Assembly (NCBI GenBank): GCA_025531455.1
Contig: JAMYHL010000063.1
Location: 1 to 64,000, forward strand
From: Apiotrichum sp. Y4204
Lineage: Eukaryota > Basidiomycota > Tremellomycetes > Trichosporonales > Trichosporonaceae
Direction of reading: 5' to 3'
DNA: 64,000 nt
Program-made: the position numbers and the translations under genes
Notes under the pieces: generated by a model
The model's database searches: none
Seen by the model: only the letters and a program-made list of their open reading frames with translations
Told to the model about the DNA's origin: nothing
Part shown: in pieces, positions 48,397 to 61,232 of the stretch
Layout of the letters: every line of letters begins with the position of its first letter
Position numbering within the stretch: position 1 is the first letter of the stretch

Positions 48397-51300
48397 ATGT
48401 CCAACTTTGGCCAAGGCTTTCAGAACACCGGTTTTGATCCATCCCTTCTTTACGGACTTCCTAATGGCGTTGGCAAAGTCGGTGGCGTTGCCGGTGCTGC
48501 AAATGTCGGCAATGTCGGCGATTCATCTCAGTCCGTCCAAGGCTTCAACTTGAACAGCGTTGCGGGTCTCGGCGCAGGCGTCGGCGGAGTAGGAGGCGGT
48601 TCCGTCGGAGGCTCGCTTCCGCAAGGCTGGCTCAGCTCATTCAACAGCCAACCTCAGACTCAAGTAAGTACTCGTTGCAATCGTTTACTCATGCCGCAGC
48701 CCCAGCAGCCTGGTGCCGGAAACGCTTCGTCCACGGCTGGGTCGAATCCGTTAGCAGGCGTCCCCCCCAACATGCTCATGAATGCCACTGCCGGCGGGAT
48801 GCCTGACAATCAACGTCAGATGGAGATGGTAGGTGCATTGCTCAGTCCCAATTCTGACTGTTAAGATCCGTGCCATGCAGGCCGCTCGTGGGGGAAATAA
48901 CGCTGGAGGCCAACCGAACGCCAATCTTATCACCCACCAGCTCGCTCAACAACAACTTGCTGCTCGTCAGGAGGCTGCCAAACGGCAAGCAGCTGCTCAA
49001 CAGGCTCAGCAGCAACAGGCCCAGCAGCAGCAGCAACAGCAACAGCAGCAACAGCAAGCCCAGGCCCAAGCTCAGGCCCAGACTACAGCCCAACAGCAAC
49101 AACAGGCGCTGCAGGCAGCCTTCCAGAGCATGGCTGCGAAGGTGAGCGACATGGCTTGTCAAGTGTAAACATCGACCAGCTGACGCGTAGGATCTTTCGC
49201 AGCACGCGCTCAACCAATACTCCCAGATCTTGCAAAAGTCTGGGCTTCCTCCAGAAGTACAAGCTCAATTCCGGGCCCGGCTGTACGTAAACAACAAACT
49301 GTCCGATGGGTTACGTGCTGACGTCCAAGACAAGCTCAGGCTCAACAACAACAGGCTCAACAACAACAGCAGCAGCAAACGTCTCAAGCCAACACTGGCG
49401 CCAAACCCAACGTCGGCGTTGGTCTTACGCTTCCTGTGAATCAGAATAGTGGCCAGTCCCTCATGGGCAACAATGCCGCAGGGCTCCAGCAGCAGGCCCA
49501 GCAACAGCAGCAGGGCAACCTACAGGGGAACCAGTCTGTTCTGGACCGACAACGTCGTGAACAGATAGCGAAGCAGATTCAAATGGCTCAGCAGGCCGGT
49601 TTGAACATCCCCAGTCCGGCCCAACTCATGGCCCTCGCTCAGCAACAGCAGCAGCAACAAGCACGCCCCCCTCAGCAGCAGCAGCAGCAGCAGCATGCTC
49701 GTATGCCATCAGGACTCAATGCCGCCAATCTTCAACAGTTCCTTCAGCAGGGAGGCGGCTTAGGCCCCTCGGTGCCGCAAGCGGTTCAGCAACAGCTCAT
49801 CCAGCAACTCCAGGCATCGCAGAATCAACAGAAGCAGGTCAATCAGCAGATCAATCAGACACCGAAAGCGGCGCCCGCCCAGGTACAGGCTCAACAAGTG
49901 GCCACTCAGAACCAGTTGCAGCAGAACAAGCCTGGTGCTCCGACATCCCAACAGACGCCGCAGCACCCTCAACAGACGACACCAATTCTCGCTCCTGCCC
50001 AACCTCAGACTCAGGGTGGGAACAATCAAGGCCCATGGAACGCTGGCAAAAGCCAGTCGCCCGTGCAACCCATACTTCGTCCTCCTTCGCTTCCTAACGA
50101 AGAAGACTTCCTGCGTATCCTTCGCATGCTTCACAACAACCCCTCTCTGCAGTACCCTGTCATCGAGGGTAAACAGGTCAACCTGTACAACCTGTTTGCT
50201 TACGTCCTCACGTGTGGCGGCTACCGAGTGGTGAGTACACTTTTCGATGATGTACCTAACCTCAGATTGACCAACATCCTGTTGAAAAGTTTTGGGGAAT
50301 GGCGACAAGCGCAATCGGACTTGGCCCTCTTGGATCTGGCTCCACCGAGCAGAGCGGCAAGCAAATGCAGGAAATCTACCGGACGTTCCTTGCACGCGTC
50401 GAAGATTGGATGCAAAGCCTTCACCGGAACCAGGCAGCCAACCACCAACAACAGTCTGGACCACAGGCCGCCGTTCAGCAGGCCCTTCAGCAATCTCAGC
50501 AGAACAGTCAACAAAACCATCAGCAATCGCAAAACACGCTTAACCTTGCCCAAGCCAGTCTTGCGCAGCGTCTGAGCCAAATGTCTAATCCTCAACAGCA
50601 GCAACAGCTGAATGGCCTTATTCAGCAGGCACATCAGCAGGCTCAGCACCAAGTGCAGGCTGCCCAAATGCAACAACAACACCAGGGCCAGCCCAACCAG
50701 CAACAGCCCCAGACACAGCACCCACAACAAGGTCAACAGCAGCCGACTGCACAGCAGCAGCCGACTGCCATTCAGCCACAAGTTCGGCCCAACATCCCCG
50801 GACTATCGGCCGAACTCCTTGCTGCTATCAGCGCAAATCCGAACGCTCCATTGACCGAGGAGCAAAAGACGATGCTGCGGAACGCACGGGTGCAGAAGAT
50901 GATGCAGGCGCATACTGCCCAAGCCAGCCAGAGGCCTCCGACACCTCAGCAGCCTCCGCAGGCCTCCCAGGCAACGACTCAGTCTCAACCCGGCCAGCCT
51001 CAGCCCGGTGCTCCCCGAGCACTAAGCGATTTTATCCAGAGCATCCGTGCCAAGGAAGCAGAAGTCGAGCTTGCCTTCCGTAAGTCTAGGGTATTTACAG
51101 TTATCTAACAGCAGTGAGCAAAGGCATGACGGCAACTATACCTCCCGAACAAGCTCAGGACTACGCCAATCTTATTGAATCGGTGCAACACCTTGTCACC
51201 GATGCCAAGAAGAAAAGCCCCTTATTCAGCGTCGTCAGTCTCAGCGAAGCAGAGAAGAATCGCTGCGGTGCACTCCTTCACATGGTAAGTTGATCCCTCC

Positions 51301-52834
51301 GCTCCGTTATCAGCCTTATCAGTTCTGACACAGACAGACCGCGGTGTGTAGCGCTTCCGTTCATCGGGCAAGATCTGGAACTCCCTGCATTGGGCTCAAG
51401 GAGCTTGAGAACCTCCGTCAGAAGCTAGCTGAGAAGCTTGGCGAAGCCAACCAGCAGTTGCAGGCTGCTATGGGCGAACCTCGTCTGCGTCAGCGCCTGG
51501 CTGTTCTCAACGCAGAGATTAACCGCATGGCTCAGGCCAATGCTCAGAATGCTCAGAATCAACAACAGCAACAGCCGCAACCACCACCGCTGTCGCAACA
51601 GCAGCAGCCGCCTCAGCAACAACCTCCGCAACAGCCGCAACACCAACCGCCAACCTCTCTCGCCTCGCAGCCGGCCCCACAGGCGCCCGTCCCACAGTCA
51701 AACGTTCAGCCCCAACCGTCTCAGCCAGCAGCGCAGCAGGTGCCGACAACGCTTACCCCTTCCCAGGCCACCGGCACCCCCATGCAGCATCCCGCGATTC
51801 TCAGCCCGGAAATGGTGAACAGCATGATCAAGCGTCCGCTCAAGCAGGAAGATCTTAAACCGCCACCCCCTCCAAAAGGACGAAAGAGCAAGGTCCCTCC
51901 GTCACCAAAGATATCGACCAATGTCGACGAGGGCAAAACTCCCAAGACTCCTGCAGCGGCAGCCGCCAGTACTCCAGTGGACACAACGCCCACGACCACG
52001 ACCAATAAACGTGGCGGGAAACGCAAGGCGACTGCCACAGCACCAAAGACGACCAAGAAGGCTAAAAATGAGGATACTCGCAAGCCGAGCAGTCCTGCCA
52101 CCGCTGCGACTCCGACGGCGACACAGCCTGTTTCCGTTCCGACGCCTGTTCCGGCCGCCGCCTCCACTCCAGCACCAACACTACCTGCCTCTCAAGCGGA
52201 CCCTTCGCTAGTTGCGTCCACACCAACGCCGGTGGCCTCAACACCGGCCGCCCTTGGGTTCACTGGCAACGCGCTCAACGTCTCACGTTCGGCACACGCT
52301 GATTACTTTGCCCAACAGGCGAAAGGCGCAGAGGCTGCTCGCGAACAATCCGCCCAGTTCTTTGCAACGCGACAGAACCCACTTGCTTTCAACGGTGACC
52401 TGGCCGCTGCCATGAACATGTGGACAGAAGCTTCTCTTCCGGAAGGGTCCATGGCTACTTCTTTGGGACTTCCCAATCTCGGTGATGGCTCAATTCCGAC
52501 AATGGGTTTTGTTGCGCCGCCTCAAACCGATGACGCGTTGGCCGATCAGTCGTGGCACGATTTTATCAACGAGAATAATTTTGAGCCGGACGAAGCAACA
52601 CCGATGCTGACAAGATGCCGCTCACTGGATACCGATCCAGAGTGCAGCCCTCGGGACGCAGACCTACTGCTCGGCCGATCACCTCTGGTGTCCACGCTTG
52701 GCGGCGTTGCACAGGGCATGGACAAGTATGCGACCGCAAGACGCATCGCTCTCATGAGCCCCTTCGCCCAGCCCTACAACGGAAACCTTTTTGCGGAATC
52801 TGACGAGGGCATGGGGATGGAGGGCTATATGTGA
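48397..52834 (+). CDS. SWI1: Glutamine-rich ARID protein, SWI1-like SWI/SNF subunit
   Basis: The ATG at 48397 (MSNFGQGFQNTGFDPSLLYG) leads into a Gly-rich N-terminus, then repeated Gln-rich stretches, with a run of 12 Gln near 49,026-49,061 and more at 49,490-49,700 and 50,460-50,770. The ARID DNA-binding domain spans 50,095-50,420: DFLRILRMLHNNP, VIEGKQVNLYNLFAYVLTCGGY, then across a ~35-nt intron RVIDQHPVEKFWGMATS and MQEIYRTFLARVEDW. The C-terminal half has a helical coiled segment (ELENLRQKLAEKLGEANQQL), Pro/Thr/Lys-rich basic patches (KRGGKRKATATAPKTTKKAK) and a Ser/Ala tail ending MGMEGYM. The stop is at 52832-52834. In yeast Swi1 is a subunit of the SWI/SNF nucleosome remodeller. At least six introns, some only 35-50 nt, join the exons. 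ARID alone could also fit another ARID protein, but Gln-rich composition plus ARID favours SWI1. Confidence 0.78.
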
Positions 52835-54024
52835 GCCAGCTGCCCGACTCAGTTTATCATCGTGTTCCTTGGTCCGTTCAACTCCTCGACCTGCTCCACC
52901 ATGGTCGTCTTCTGCATTTCGTGATAAATTTGTTCTCGCATCTCCGACGTATCACATATGGTTCTCGCCAATCCGTTCTCTGACTCTCGGCATGTCTCCT
53001 CCATTGTCGCTCCCTTTTCCGTTTCCTTGTTCTCTCACGGCCGGTTCTCACGAGTGTCTTTCCTTTTCTTTTTCTTTCTTTTTCTTTTCTTTCCTCCTCG
53101 CGTCCACGGTGTAATCCATGTGTATCCTGTAATTCCGACCGACTTGACTTGATTGCGTGGGTCTCTGGCAAAGTGAAGCAAAACCAAGACGGACGTGCGT
53201 TTGTACTTCATAATCTATTAGGGACTGGTATGCTACAATCGCTCTGGCGCTCTAGTTTCACACAGTTTATACCTGTGTGCTGTGCAATACCGCAGTCCTG
53301 GTCTACCGTACGTCATCCGCAACTGCAGTCGACCGAACACATTTGAGTTTGAGGCCGATGAGGGCCAGACTGATCAGAGCGTCCTGATGTTGAGGAAGTA
53401 GTAGTAGCAGTACTGTTGAGGGGTCATGTGTGTGCCAGTCTGGAAGAAAAAACCAGCAGTGCAGCGCCAAAAGTGGAGTCATTATCGGAGGCAATACAAT
53501 GGTCAATGATATTACGATTTGATTAATATCTACTGATCTACGGATGTACGCATGCATACTCCCTGGCTCACAGTAGGCGGTGGCGCAGTGGTGCAGTGGT
53601 TGGCTCAGCAGTGGCTCTTGCTGTGTGCCCACGGGTCAATAAGTACTGTACAATTTCTTGCTCTCACTCTGTGACTCTTGTTGGGTCCACCCAAACTCGT
53701 CGCAGATATCCATCCATCAACATCAAACACAACATTCATCCACAAACCAAGCACACAGTCAATTCTGTCAAACAAGCTATCCTACAACGTCCCGTTTGCT
53801 TCTCCACGTCGTGAAGGCTAATCACACACATCCTCTGGCTCGGGGCTAGAGGTCGCTTGCGTTTGTGATTGTTGTGCTGTGCCGGCGTGTGGGCGTGTGG
53901 GTCCAACATTTCTGTATGTGTGCAAATCCTCTTGATACGGCCTCATTCTGCCTATTCCCAAACTGACTTGTCAGCTGTCCTCTCATCGACGCGTCGCCTG
54001 CCCTTCCCTTCCCTCTCCTTCGAC
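52835..54024. other. Intergenic region, SWI1-like 3' and TRM7-like promoter
   Basis: 1.2 kb between tandem genes. A CTTT-rich tract lies at 53,057-53,096, probably in the 3' untranslated region. AGTACTGT-type words lie near 53,409 and 53,642. No gene was recognised. Confidence 0.5.
53057..53096 (+). repeat. CTTTT-rich low-complexity tract
   Basis: About 40 bases of T with regularly spaced C just downstream of the SWI1-like stop. Confidence 0.7.
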
Positions 54025-57000
54025 ATGCCGTCCTCAAAGTCGAGCCTCGATAAGCGTGACGTCTATTATCGAAAAGGAAAGAGCGATGGTACGTGTTGCA
54101 GCTCTGCCTCCGCACAACTGGGTCGTCCGCGCCAAGAGCTGTGCCCTGTCTCCTTTGAGTGGCCTCGTATCGCGCTGAGGCCGGCCGTATCCTTGTTGTG
54201 AATGCCATTCTGGGTTCATGCGCGCTCTTCTTTGAGAATCATAGTTTGATATTGGACGAATGCGGACACTTACATGAGCAGGATACCGGGCACGATCAGC
54301 GTACAAGCTCCTACACCTAGGTACGTAACAGCGAGAATGGCGTTTTAGCGTCTGGTTATGCCATGGCGACTAAAGGCGCTCTTATCAAATATGGTCTCAA
54401 GGAGATAACCTCGGAATCTCCCGCAGACATCCCTGACCGTCGCAGATGAGGAGTTTGACCTGTTTCGTGGTGTGCGCACTGCGGTAGATTTGTGCGCAGC
54501 TCCAGGCAGCTGGAGTCAGGTGCTTGGCCAACGGTTGAAGTGAGTTCTGCAGTTCAACTCTGTTGTGTGTGTCTAACCAGCCATCAGACCCGGCTCCTCT
54601 CCTATGGCCTCGCGTGTTGTCTCGATAGACCTTCAACCTATGGCACCACTCCCCGGAATAACGACCCTTCAAGCCGATATTACCACCCCGGAGACTGTAC
54701 CCCGTGTCATTGAGGCCTTGGGAGATCGAAAGGCCGATCTGGTTGTTTGCGATGGTGCCCCCGATGGTGAGTGACATTATCACTTGATGTCTGGACACGA
54801 CCCGTCGTCGTTTTGAGCGTGCAGATCTTTGAGGTCTGCTAAGTCGCGGAGCTTGGCATTCAAGTGCCCACGGCTAATGGTGCACACAATGCCGGGTCGC
54901 TCCCTCCGATGCGAGGTTGAATTGGTCCGCCCAGCATGCCCTGCTCCAGTTCCCCCCCGTGCGCTGCCCGTGCGCTGCCCGTGCGCTGTCTGGACAGAAT
55001 TATGGCCCTATGAAAACGGGCCGACATTTTTGCGCTTGAGGCGCTGTTTTTCTCCGATAGTAGTACAGCATGATGCTCACTTCCAGTCACTGGCGTGCAC
55101 GACCTTGACGCGTACCTTCACTCCCAACTTCTTCTTGCTGTAAGTGGATCATCATTGTGGCTTGAACCAGCAAAGCTGACCCTGCTCTCCCCTCTTGTCC
55201 GAACAATGTCTCCATTGCCCTGGTGCGCGGACCCCTTCCACTGTCCACATGATGCTCTCATTTTCTACCATGCTTGCACGCATAGGCTCTCACCCTCTCC
55301 CTCACACTCATGGCTCCCAGAGCCACTCTCATTTTCAAGATATTTCTCTCACCCCTCGATCCGTCAGCCGCTCTTTTGCGCTCTCAGCTTCGCGCCTTCT
55401 TCCCAGGTCCTCCCCCCGACGACCAGCCGTCCAGCCACCCTGACGTTTCCGACATTGACGACACCCGAACGGATTTCGAACATGGCGAAGAAGATGACGG
55501 TCGCGCAACCAGCGCTACACAGTCATCTTGGGGACCCGGCTATGATTCCTTCGGGCGTCCCGGAGGGGTGTGGGTACGCAAGCCCAGAAGCAGTCGAAAG
55601 GGGTCTGGAGGTGAGTTATTCAAGGGTGGACCCAAGGATTGTCCCAATGGCTCGGCACATCGGGGTCCCACGAATCTGGCCAAATTGGGTCGCGGTTTGT
55701 GACTCGTGCCCCCATGAAGGCATCGGGATGTCTCATCGCCCCTTGTCCTTATTGCCACACAAGTTTGACATCCTTGCTCACCGGTACTACAGAGGCTTTC
55801 ATTATCGCTCGCAATTTCGATCCCAGTGTTCTCCCTCTTCCCACAGACCTTTCACCCGCATCTCTCGCTTCCCTCCGCCAGCAGATCGGAGCCACTCTCA
55901 CCTTGGAGTCCCTTACCCATTTGAACGCGGACTCCGCTCCTGTCAGCGATTCTTGGCTTGCCACCAAAGCGTTTGTCGGCGGGGGCGACCTCAACAAAAG
56001 TGGGGTGATCGACGGCCAACCATCATTATCCCGAAACACATCGCTTTCCGTGACTGTTTCGTCACAGAATCGCCAAGGGTCGTTGGCAAGTATTGACAAC
56101 GCCCCTTCGCCCGTTGAGGTCGACACCCTATTCGCCTCGCCGCGGACTTGGAACTCTCCGACTCAAGTGAACGACATTCGCTCGCCGGCCCCAGTTATCG
56201 GCTACAACAACTCACGATTCCATCCACCCTCCGACACTATGAGCCCTGTGAGCGCTCCGATTCCACTTCCTACCCCCAATTTGTTTGATAACATTCACGA
56301 CGGTGGAGCCCGGGAATTTTCAAAGTTGTCGACGTCGCCATTCTCCAATCGCTATCCCCTGGGTTTTGGCACTCCCCAGTGGCACGCATACGATGGCTCC
56401 GCTGATAATGGTTCTTCTCTTCCACAGCCGAGCAGTCCAAACTTCGGCGTAGGGTTCTCCGCTCGAGAGCGTGAAGTTCTTGCATCGACACCATACCAGG
56501 ACGGTGCGGTCAGCCCCGCCCTCAGCACAGGCTCTAAGACGGATGCCTTCTTCTCCAGCTCTCATCGTGATCATCTTCCCATTCCTCCACCTCCTCTGCC
56601 CAATGCGGCCGCGCTTGGTCGTGTGTCGTCAATTGGCCATGGGAAGCCACCAGCCGCCCGTGCGCGCGTCGTTACCACTCCGGCAACGCCCATCGACTCA
56701 TCCAATCCTGCTTCACCTACCTCTCCGGTGTTTAACCCCACACCCCTCCGTTCAGTGACGGGCCCGGGACAAGCCGCAGGTACCGATACCCCTTCGCCTC
56801 CCAGTGGGATTGCAAACTCACGTCCGCAACCGCCTCTCTTATTTCCGCGTCACGTTCACGCCCCCATTGCGACCGATCCCCATCACATTGCGCGTGAAGA
56901 GCGCCATAGAGAGGACTCTGACATACCTTTACATGCGGGCGATATCGTGACCCCCATTCCTGACGATCAGACCCTTGCCATCCGCAGTTCAAATGATCCT

Positions 57001-58219
57001 GGACAATGGCGCCTTCTTAGTCCGCTCGGCCAGGGTGCGTTCGCTGAGGTTTGGTCTGCTGAGAACACGAGGGCGTTGGGCAATGGCGCCGAGAGTGGAG
57101 TTGCTGCCATCAAGATGGTGCAGCGCTCGACTTGCGATAACAACCAGCGGACTGCCATTTCGTTCTACCGTGAAGTGGAGGTTCTTCGCCATTTGGTCCA
57201 CCCGGGCATTGTCGGTTACATTGCCCACTTCTCCACTGCGACTCGTCACTGCCTGGTACTTGAGCAGGTTTCCGGTGGCGAGATGTTCTCTTTGCTCGCT
57301 GAGGAAGCCAATTCGGTTCGCGTGATCCGGCCAGGGCCTCAGGATGCTGATGGCTATGGCTTCATTCGGCGAGTCTTTGGTGAGCTTTGCCGCGCAGTGG
57401 CCTGGCTACACGAGGTGGAAGTTGTTCACAGGGACATTAAGCTTGAGAGTGAGTAGAAGCGGGAATCGCATCGGGTGAACTAGGCACTGACTTGTAGACA
57501 TCTTGTTCACGGTCAACCCCTTTGATCTTCCTCCTACATCCACTGGTAGTATCCCTCTGGAGAGGTTACCATTCCCGCTTGTCAAGCTGTCCGACTTTGG
57601 GTTGTCACGATTCATTCGCTCCTCTTCACCTTTATTGACCACACGTTGTGGTTCAGAGGCGTACGCCGCCCCAGAAGTTGTCATGGGTAACCTTTATGAT
57701 GGCCGCCGGACGGACGCATGGGCCTTGGGCGTCGTGCTGTATGCCCTTGTGACTGGCGAACTGCCATTCGAGGATGGCGCACCTCTCCCTCCCGGCCGTG
57801 CCCGTGCAGGTTCCACGGCGAGCAACGTTTCGGCTGGCGGCGAAGGGGCCCGCGAGGCACGCCGCAGGACGATGCATCGCATCGCCAAGGGCGAATATGG
57901 GTGGCGTGATGGCGTCGGTTCCCCGGGAGTCCGCCGCGTCGTCGCTCGTCTCCTTACGCGTGATCCTAACCGCCGCGCCCGTGTAGCTCAGCTCTGGGAT
58001 GAGGACTGGATGCGCTCCGGGGCTGGTGCCGTCCCCCCTCCGCACGAACCTATACGCTCTGTTACGAGCGTCAATGGGTGTGATCCTGTCGAGTTGAGCC
58101 CGGTAACCGACATTCCACGCAGAGCGAGCGACGCCCCTCATGTAGTCGTGAACGGCGGTGTGCTTGTCGACCATGAGCGAATTGACCAGATTGCTTTGCA
58201 AGACGCCACGGCATCATAA
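54025..58219 (+). CDS. TRM7: FtsJ/TRM7-type 2'-O-methyltransferase continuous with a Ser/Thr kinase
   Basis: Exons 54025-54088, 54282-54320, 54446-54539, then about 54,594-54,769, 55,087-55,142, 55,293-55,614 and 55,792-57,454, and a final one from about 57,499, join in frame to a stop at 58217-58219. The first half is a TRM7/FTSJ1 methyltransferase: [17 protein letters not shown] binds AdoMet, and the catalytic K-D-K-E set appears in [31 protein letters not shown] and [12 protein letters not shown]. Yeast Trm7 methylates positions 32 and 34 of tRNA anticodon loops. It would normally end near residue ~310, about 55,990, after a GDL motif. Here the same exon continues without a stop through a ~330-residue Ser/Pro-rich linker into a kinase domain: [49 protein letters not shown] and [19 protein letters not shown]. 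The kinase looks CAMK-like and catalytically complete. It is either a true fusion or two genes with the kinase starting at an inner ATG such as 56,239. Confidence 0.8.
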
Positions 58220-58710
58220 TCGACGGGTACCTGTGCCATCGATACTCGGCCCGCGTTTCAGTATCCAGCGCCAACCAAAAAGGGCAGCGGGAGTGTTAGC
58301 AGAGAATCGGTACGAGGAGTTAATCACATTGCATCGCATTGATAAATTTGCATCACGAGGAGTGAGTGTTATAACACATGAGCGCATGTACAATCGGGAT
58401 ATTCATATGCACTGTTGAGAGAGGCCAGTATCGACAGGCAGATGTTGAACAGGAAGCTACAGGTGACTTGCTGATACCGGAATGAGACTCCTTGCGTCGT
58501 CGTAAACCGGGATTCAATGCTGCGACGATCACCATGGCTTAGGATGAAACCATCGAAAAAAGAATGTCACTTATGGTGTCTGGTGCATAAGAGCATTCAT
58601 TAGTGGATCAGAGAAATGCTGCTATATTCAAATGTCATCAATAATGCTGATACAACGTTTAAGGTGTTGGAAGATACACTGTGTAGCGAATGACTAATGG
58701 CGTCAAGTAT
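58220..58710. other. Convergent intergenic spacer
   Basis: 491 bases between the stops of the methyltransferase-kinase gene and the CTL transporter gene. It is AT-rich relative to its neighbours, consistent with two polyadenylation regions. No other feature was recognised. Confidence 0.5.
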
Positions 58711-61232
58711 CTACACGATGGCGTCGTCTCGAAAAATGTCGCCAGCGAAGGCCTTTTTGGCCTCGTTACTGTGATGGCCACCAGCCTCGCTGTCAATCTG
58801 GTGACAGATGAAGAGGGCATCAGCACTGCAATGTTAGGGTGGACGAAATCACATAACTTCATGAGACGTACGCGTCGCCAAGGACTGCGGCACCCGCACG
58901 GATGGCCATGAATGGCACACCACCACAGAGGACGGCTGCGAATGGGGCGTAGAGGGGATTGTGAAGCGCGTGTGCCATGTACAGGTAGCCAGCGGTTGCG
59001 GTGAACATGCCAGTGGCTGTTGAGCTGATCGTCAAGAGTAACTTGATAAGAGTGTCTGAACCTGTTAGCATTGTTTCTGTCTCTCACTCACAGTCGAGCA
59101 ATTTCCCGCTGTTGCGACGACTTGCCAAGCCAACTGCACGACGTGCACTTGGCCAGAAGGCATCACCTGTTATCCCGACATACACCAGAGCGTAGCCGTT
59201 CAGCTGGTCAAGAATGCTCGCCACCATGCTGAACAATGGCGTAAGTCTGGAGAGGAACGACAGAGCAGTAGGTAACACTCTCGATCGAGGTGAAGTTATC
59301 CGCTTGAGCTCAGCTGCGATGCGGCCAACAACGCGGACGGTCGCAACGATCAGGGATCCAAGACAAACGCTCCCAAGGGAAGTTCCTGTAGCGCGATGGA
59401 CTGCTGCCGTTGTAATCTCCAAAGGATCGATGGCATTATCCCTGTTTTGTCAATAACCAGAGGGAAATGATGGTACCATACCTGTGGAAGTACCACTCGC
59501 CAATGACGGCCGCAACTGCAACGCGTCCAATCCCACGGAGAACGCCCCATGTCCATAGCCATGCGACTGTCACCAAGAAGGCAAGCAAGCCGGCGTAGGG
59601 CTGGATGTTTGCAACCCAGGTATTCGGTCGGCTGCGTCATCGTTAACGATACCGTTATGATTTTGGACCTACGGGTTGCGCCAATAACCGACAAGTACCA
59701 GTCGGATCAGTAGCGTCAGGAAGGGCACGGAAGCCAAAGCAAAGACTGCAAGCAGCAGAGGCGTCAGGAGGAGCAAAGGGGGGTGTGATAGAAGAAGCTG
59801 GGTCGAAAGCTGCCGGAGGTCAGCAAGCAGCTAAAGGGCTAGTGACGTACCTCCACAACAGACACGGTCCTCTCAAGTTTACGCCGTCTGACCCATACTA
59901 ATCGTGCAAACCATACGGCCAACAGCCATGGAATAAGAGCGGCGAGACGCATGCCGGTGGTGGCCCACCATCGCTCCTTCTGATCCACGTCGGAAACGCT
60001 CTCGAAGCTGGCACCGATCGCCCACCAGCCACAGATGAACAATGAAAAGGGGACGGCGGCTGCTGTTCCGAGGAGCACCGGCCGTACAGTCTTGCTTAGA
60101 AGGAAGAGAAAGACAGGAGGAAGAATCAGAGTGGGAACGATCAAAGCCATGAGAATGGGCAGGAGAGAGATGATGGATGGTGGTGGTCCGCTGCGGTCAT
60201 CCTTGGGCTACATGTCAGCTTTCAGAAAGCTCATAGCACGTACGTCTGTCGAACCCCATACACAAAGAAGACCGATGAAAACTCCCAGCAGGGTTGTCAG
60301 CCATAACGCGAGGAAGCCAGGGTCTGTGGGTATCAGCATGGAGGTGTTTACTTGGACCTCACCTTTGTACTTCCTCAGACCCTCTCGTTCCCAGTGACCA
60401 AAACGACCATGGTACACTTGCAGTCGCATTGGGACTTTGGTAGTCATCTGCGTAATCTCATCGGGGCCAAGGAGAGGTTCCTCGAGGGTTTCACTACCTC
60501 CGGCGAGTTGTGGAATACTAGTCGGTTTGGGCGCTTTCCGGCGCGACTGACCCATTAGGCCACTCGTCCCCATGTGATCATTGTCGCTCTCATCTTCTGT
60601 CTCCTTTTCGCTCTCGGTGGCTTCGCTTGAGGACGATGACGGAAATACGCTCTGATACGCCAGCCATCCTTTGGTGCCTCTGGCATTGCGAGGTCCTCGA
60701 CCATCACGGATCAATGACCGGCGGACCTGGGCCACTTGATCCAAGTCTGCCTCCATCTCGACCTCGCTATCGGACGAGCCGCCGTATGGATCAGGAAGAG
60801 CTGCGCGGTTCTTCGGTACTCCAGCGTGTTGGTCTTCAGTACCTGGGGCATCAAATAGAAGGCTGACGCCAGCGCGGCTTGCCCTCGTCGTTGAGCGGCT
60901 GTCATTGAGGTCCCCGATGGACGGGATACCTGCAATTCCAGAGCCGGGAAACGGCGGCGTCCCCGGTGATGAATGTGACCGCGAGGATCCGCTCAAATGA
61001 GACTGCGATGCTGTCGGTGATGGTAGGAAGGGGTCGTGAGATGGAGATCCCGGCAAGGAAGAGCGAAAGATCTACCTTTAGTATGGGTCATCACAACCAT
61101 GTTTGAAACACCTACTTGATTGTTGCTCGAGTCCCCTGCGTTGCCACCCGACCTGCTACTCGCAAGGAACTTGCTCGCATAAGTGGAGAAGGCAGATGGC
61201 ATTGTCGATGCTGATTGATTCGGGCTTGACAT
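58711..61232 (-). CDS. Choline-transporter-like (CTL/SLC44, Pns1-type) membrane protein
   Basis: The start is at 61232 (MSSPNQSASTMPSAFSTY) and the TAG is at 58711-58713. The N-terminal ~330 residues are cytosolic and disordered, rich in Ser and acidic stretches. Membrane helices follow over several exons: LALWLTTLLGVFIGLLCVW, VLLGTAAAVPFSLFICGWW, YAGLLAFLVTVAWLWTWGVL, GSVCLGSLIVATVRVVG, LNGYALVYVGITGDAFW and LIKLLLTISSTATGMFTATA. The segment YALVYVGITGDAFWPSARRA matches the conserved C-terminal signature of the CTL family (Pfam Choline_transpo). Animal members carry choline or ethanolamine. The yeast homologue Pns1 is at the plasma membrane and its substrate is unsettled, so function here is only inferred. 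At least six short introns interrupt the gene. Confidence 0.85.
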
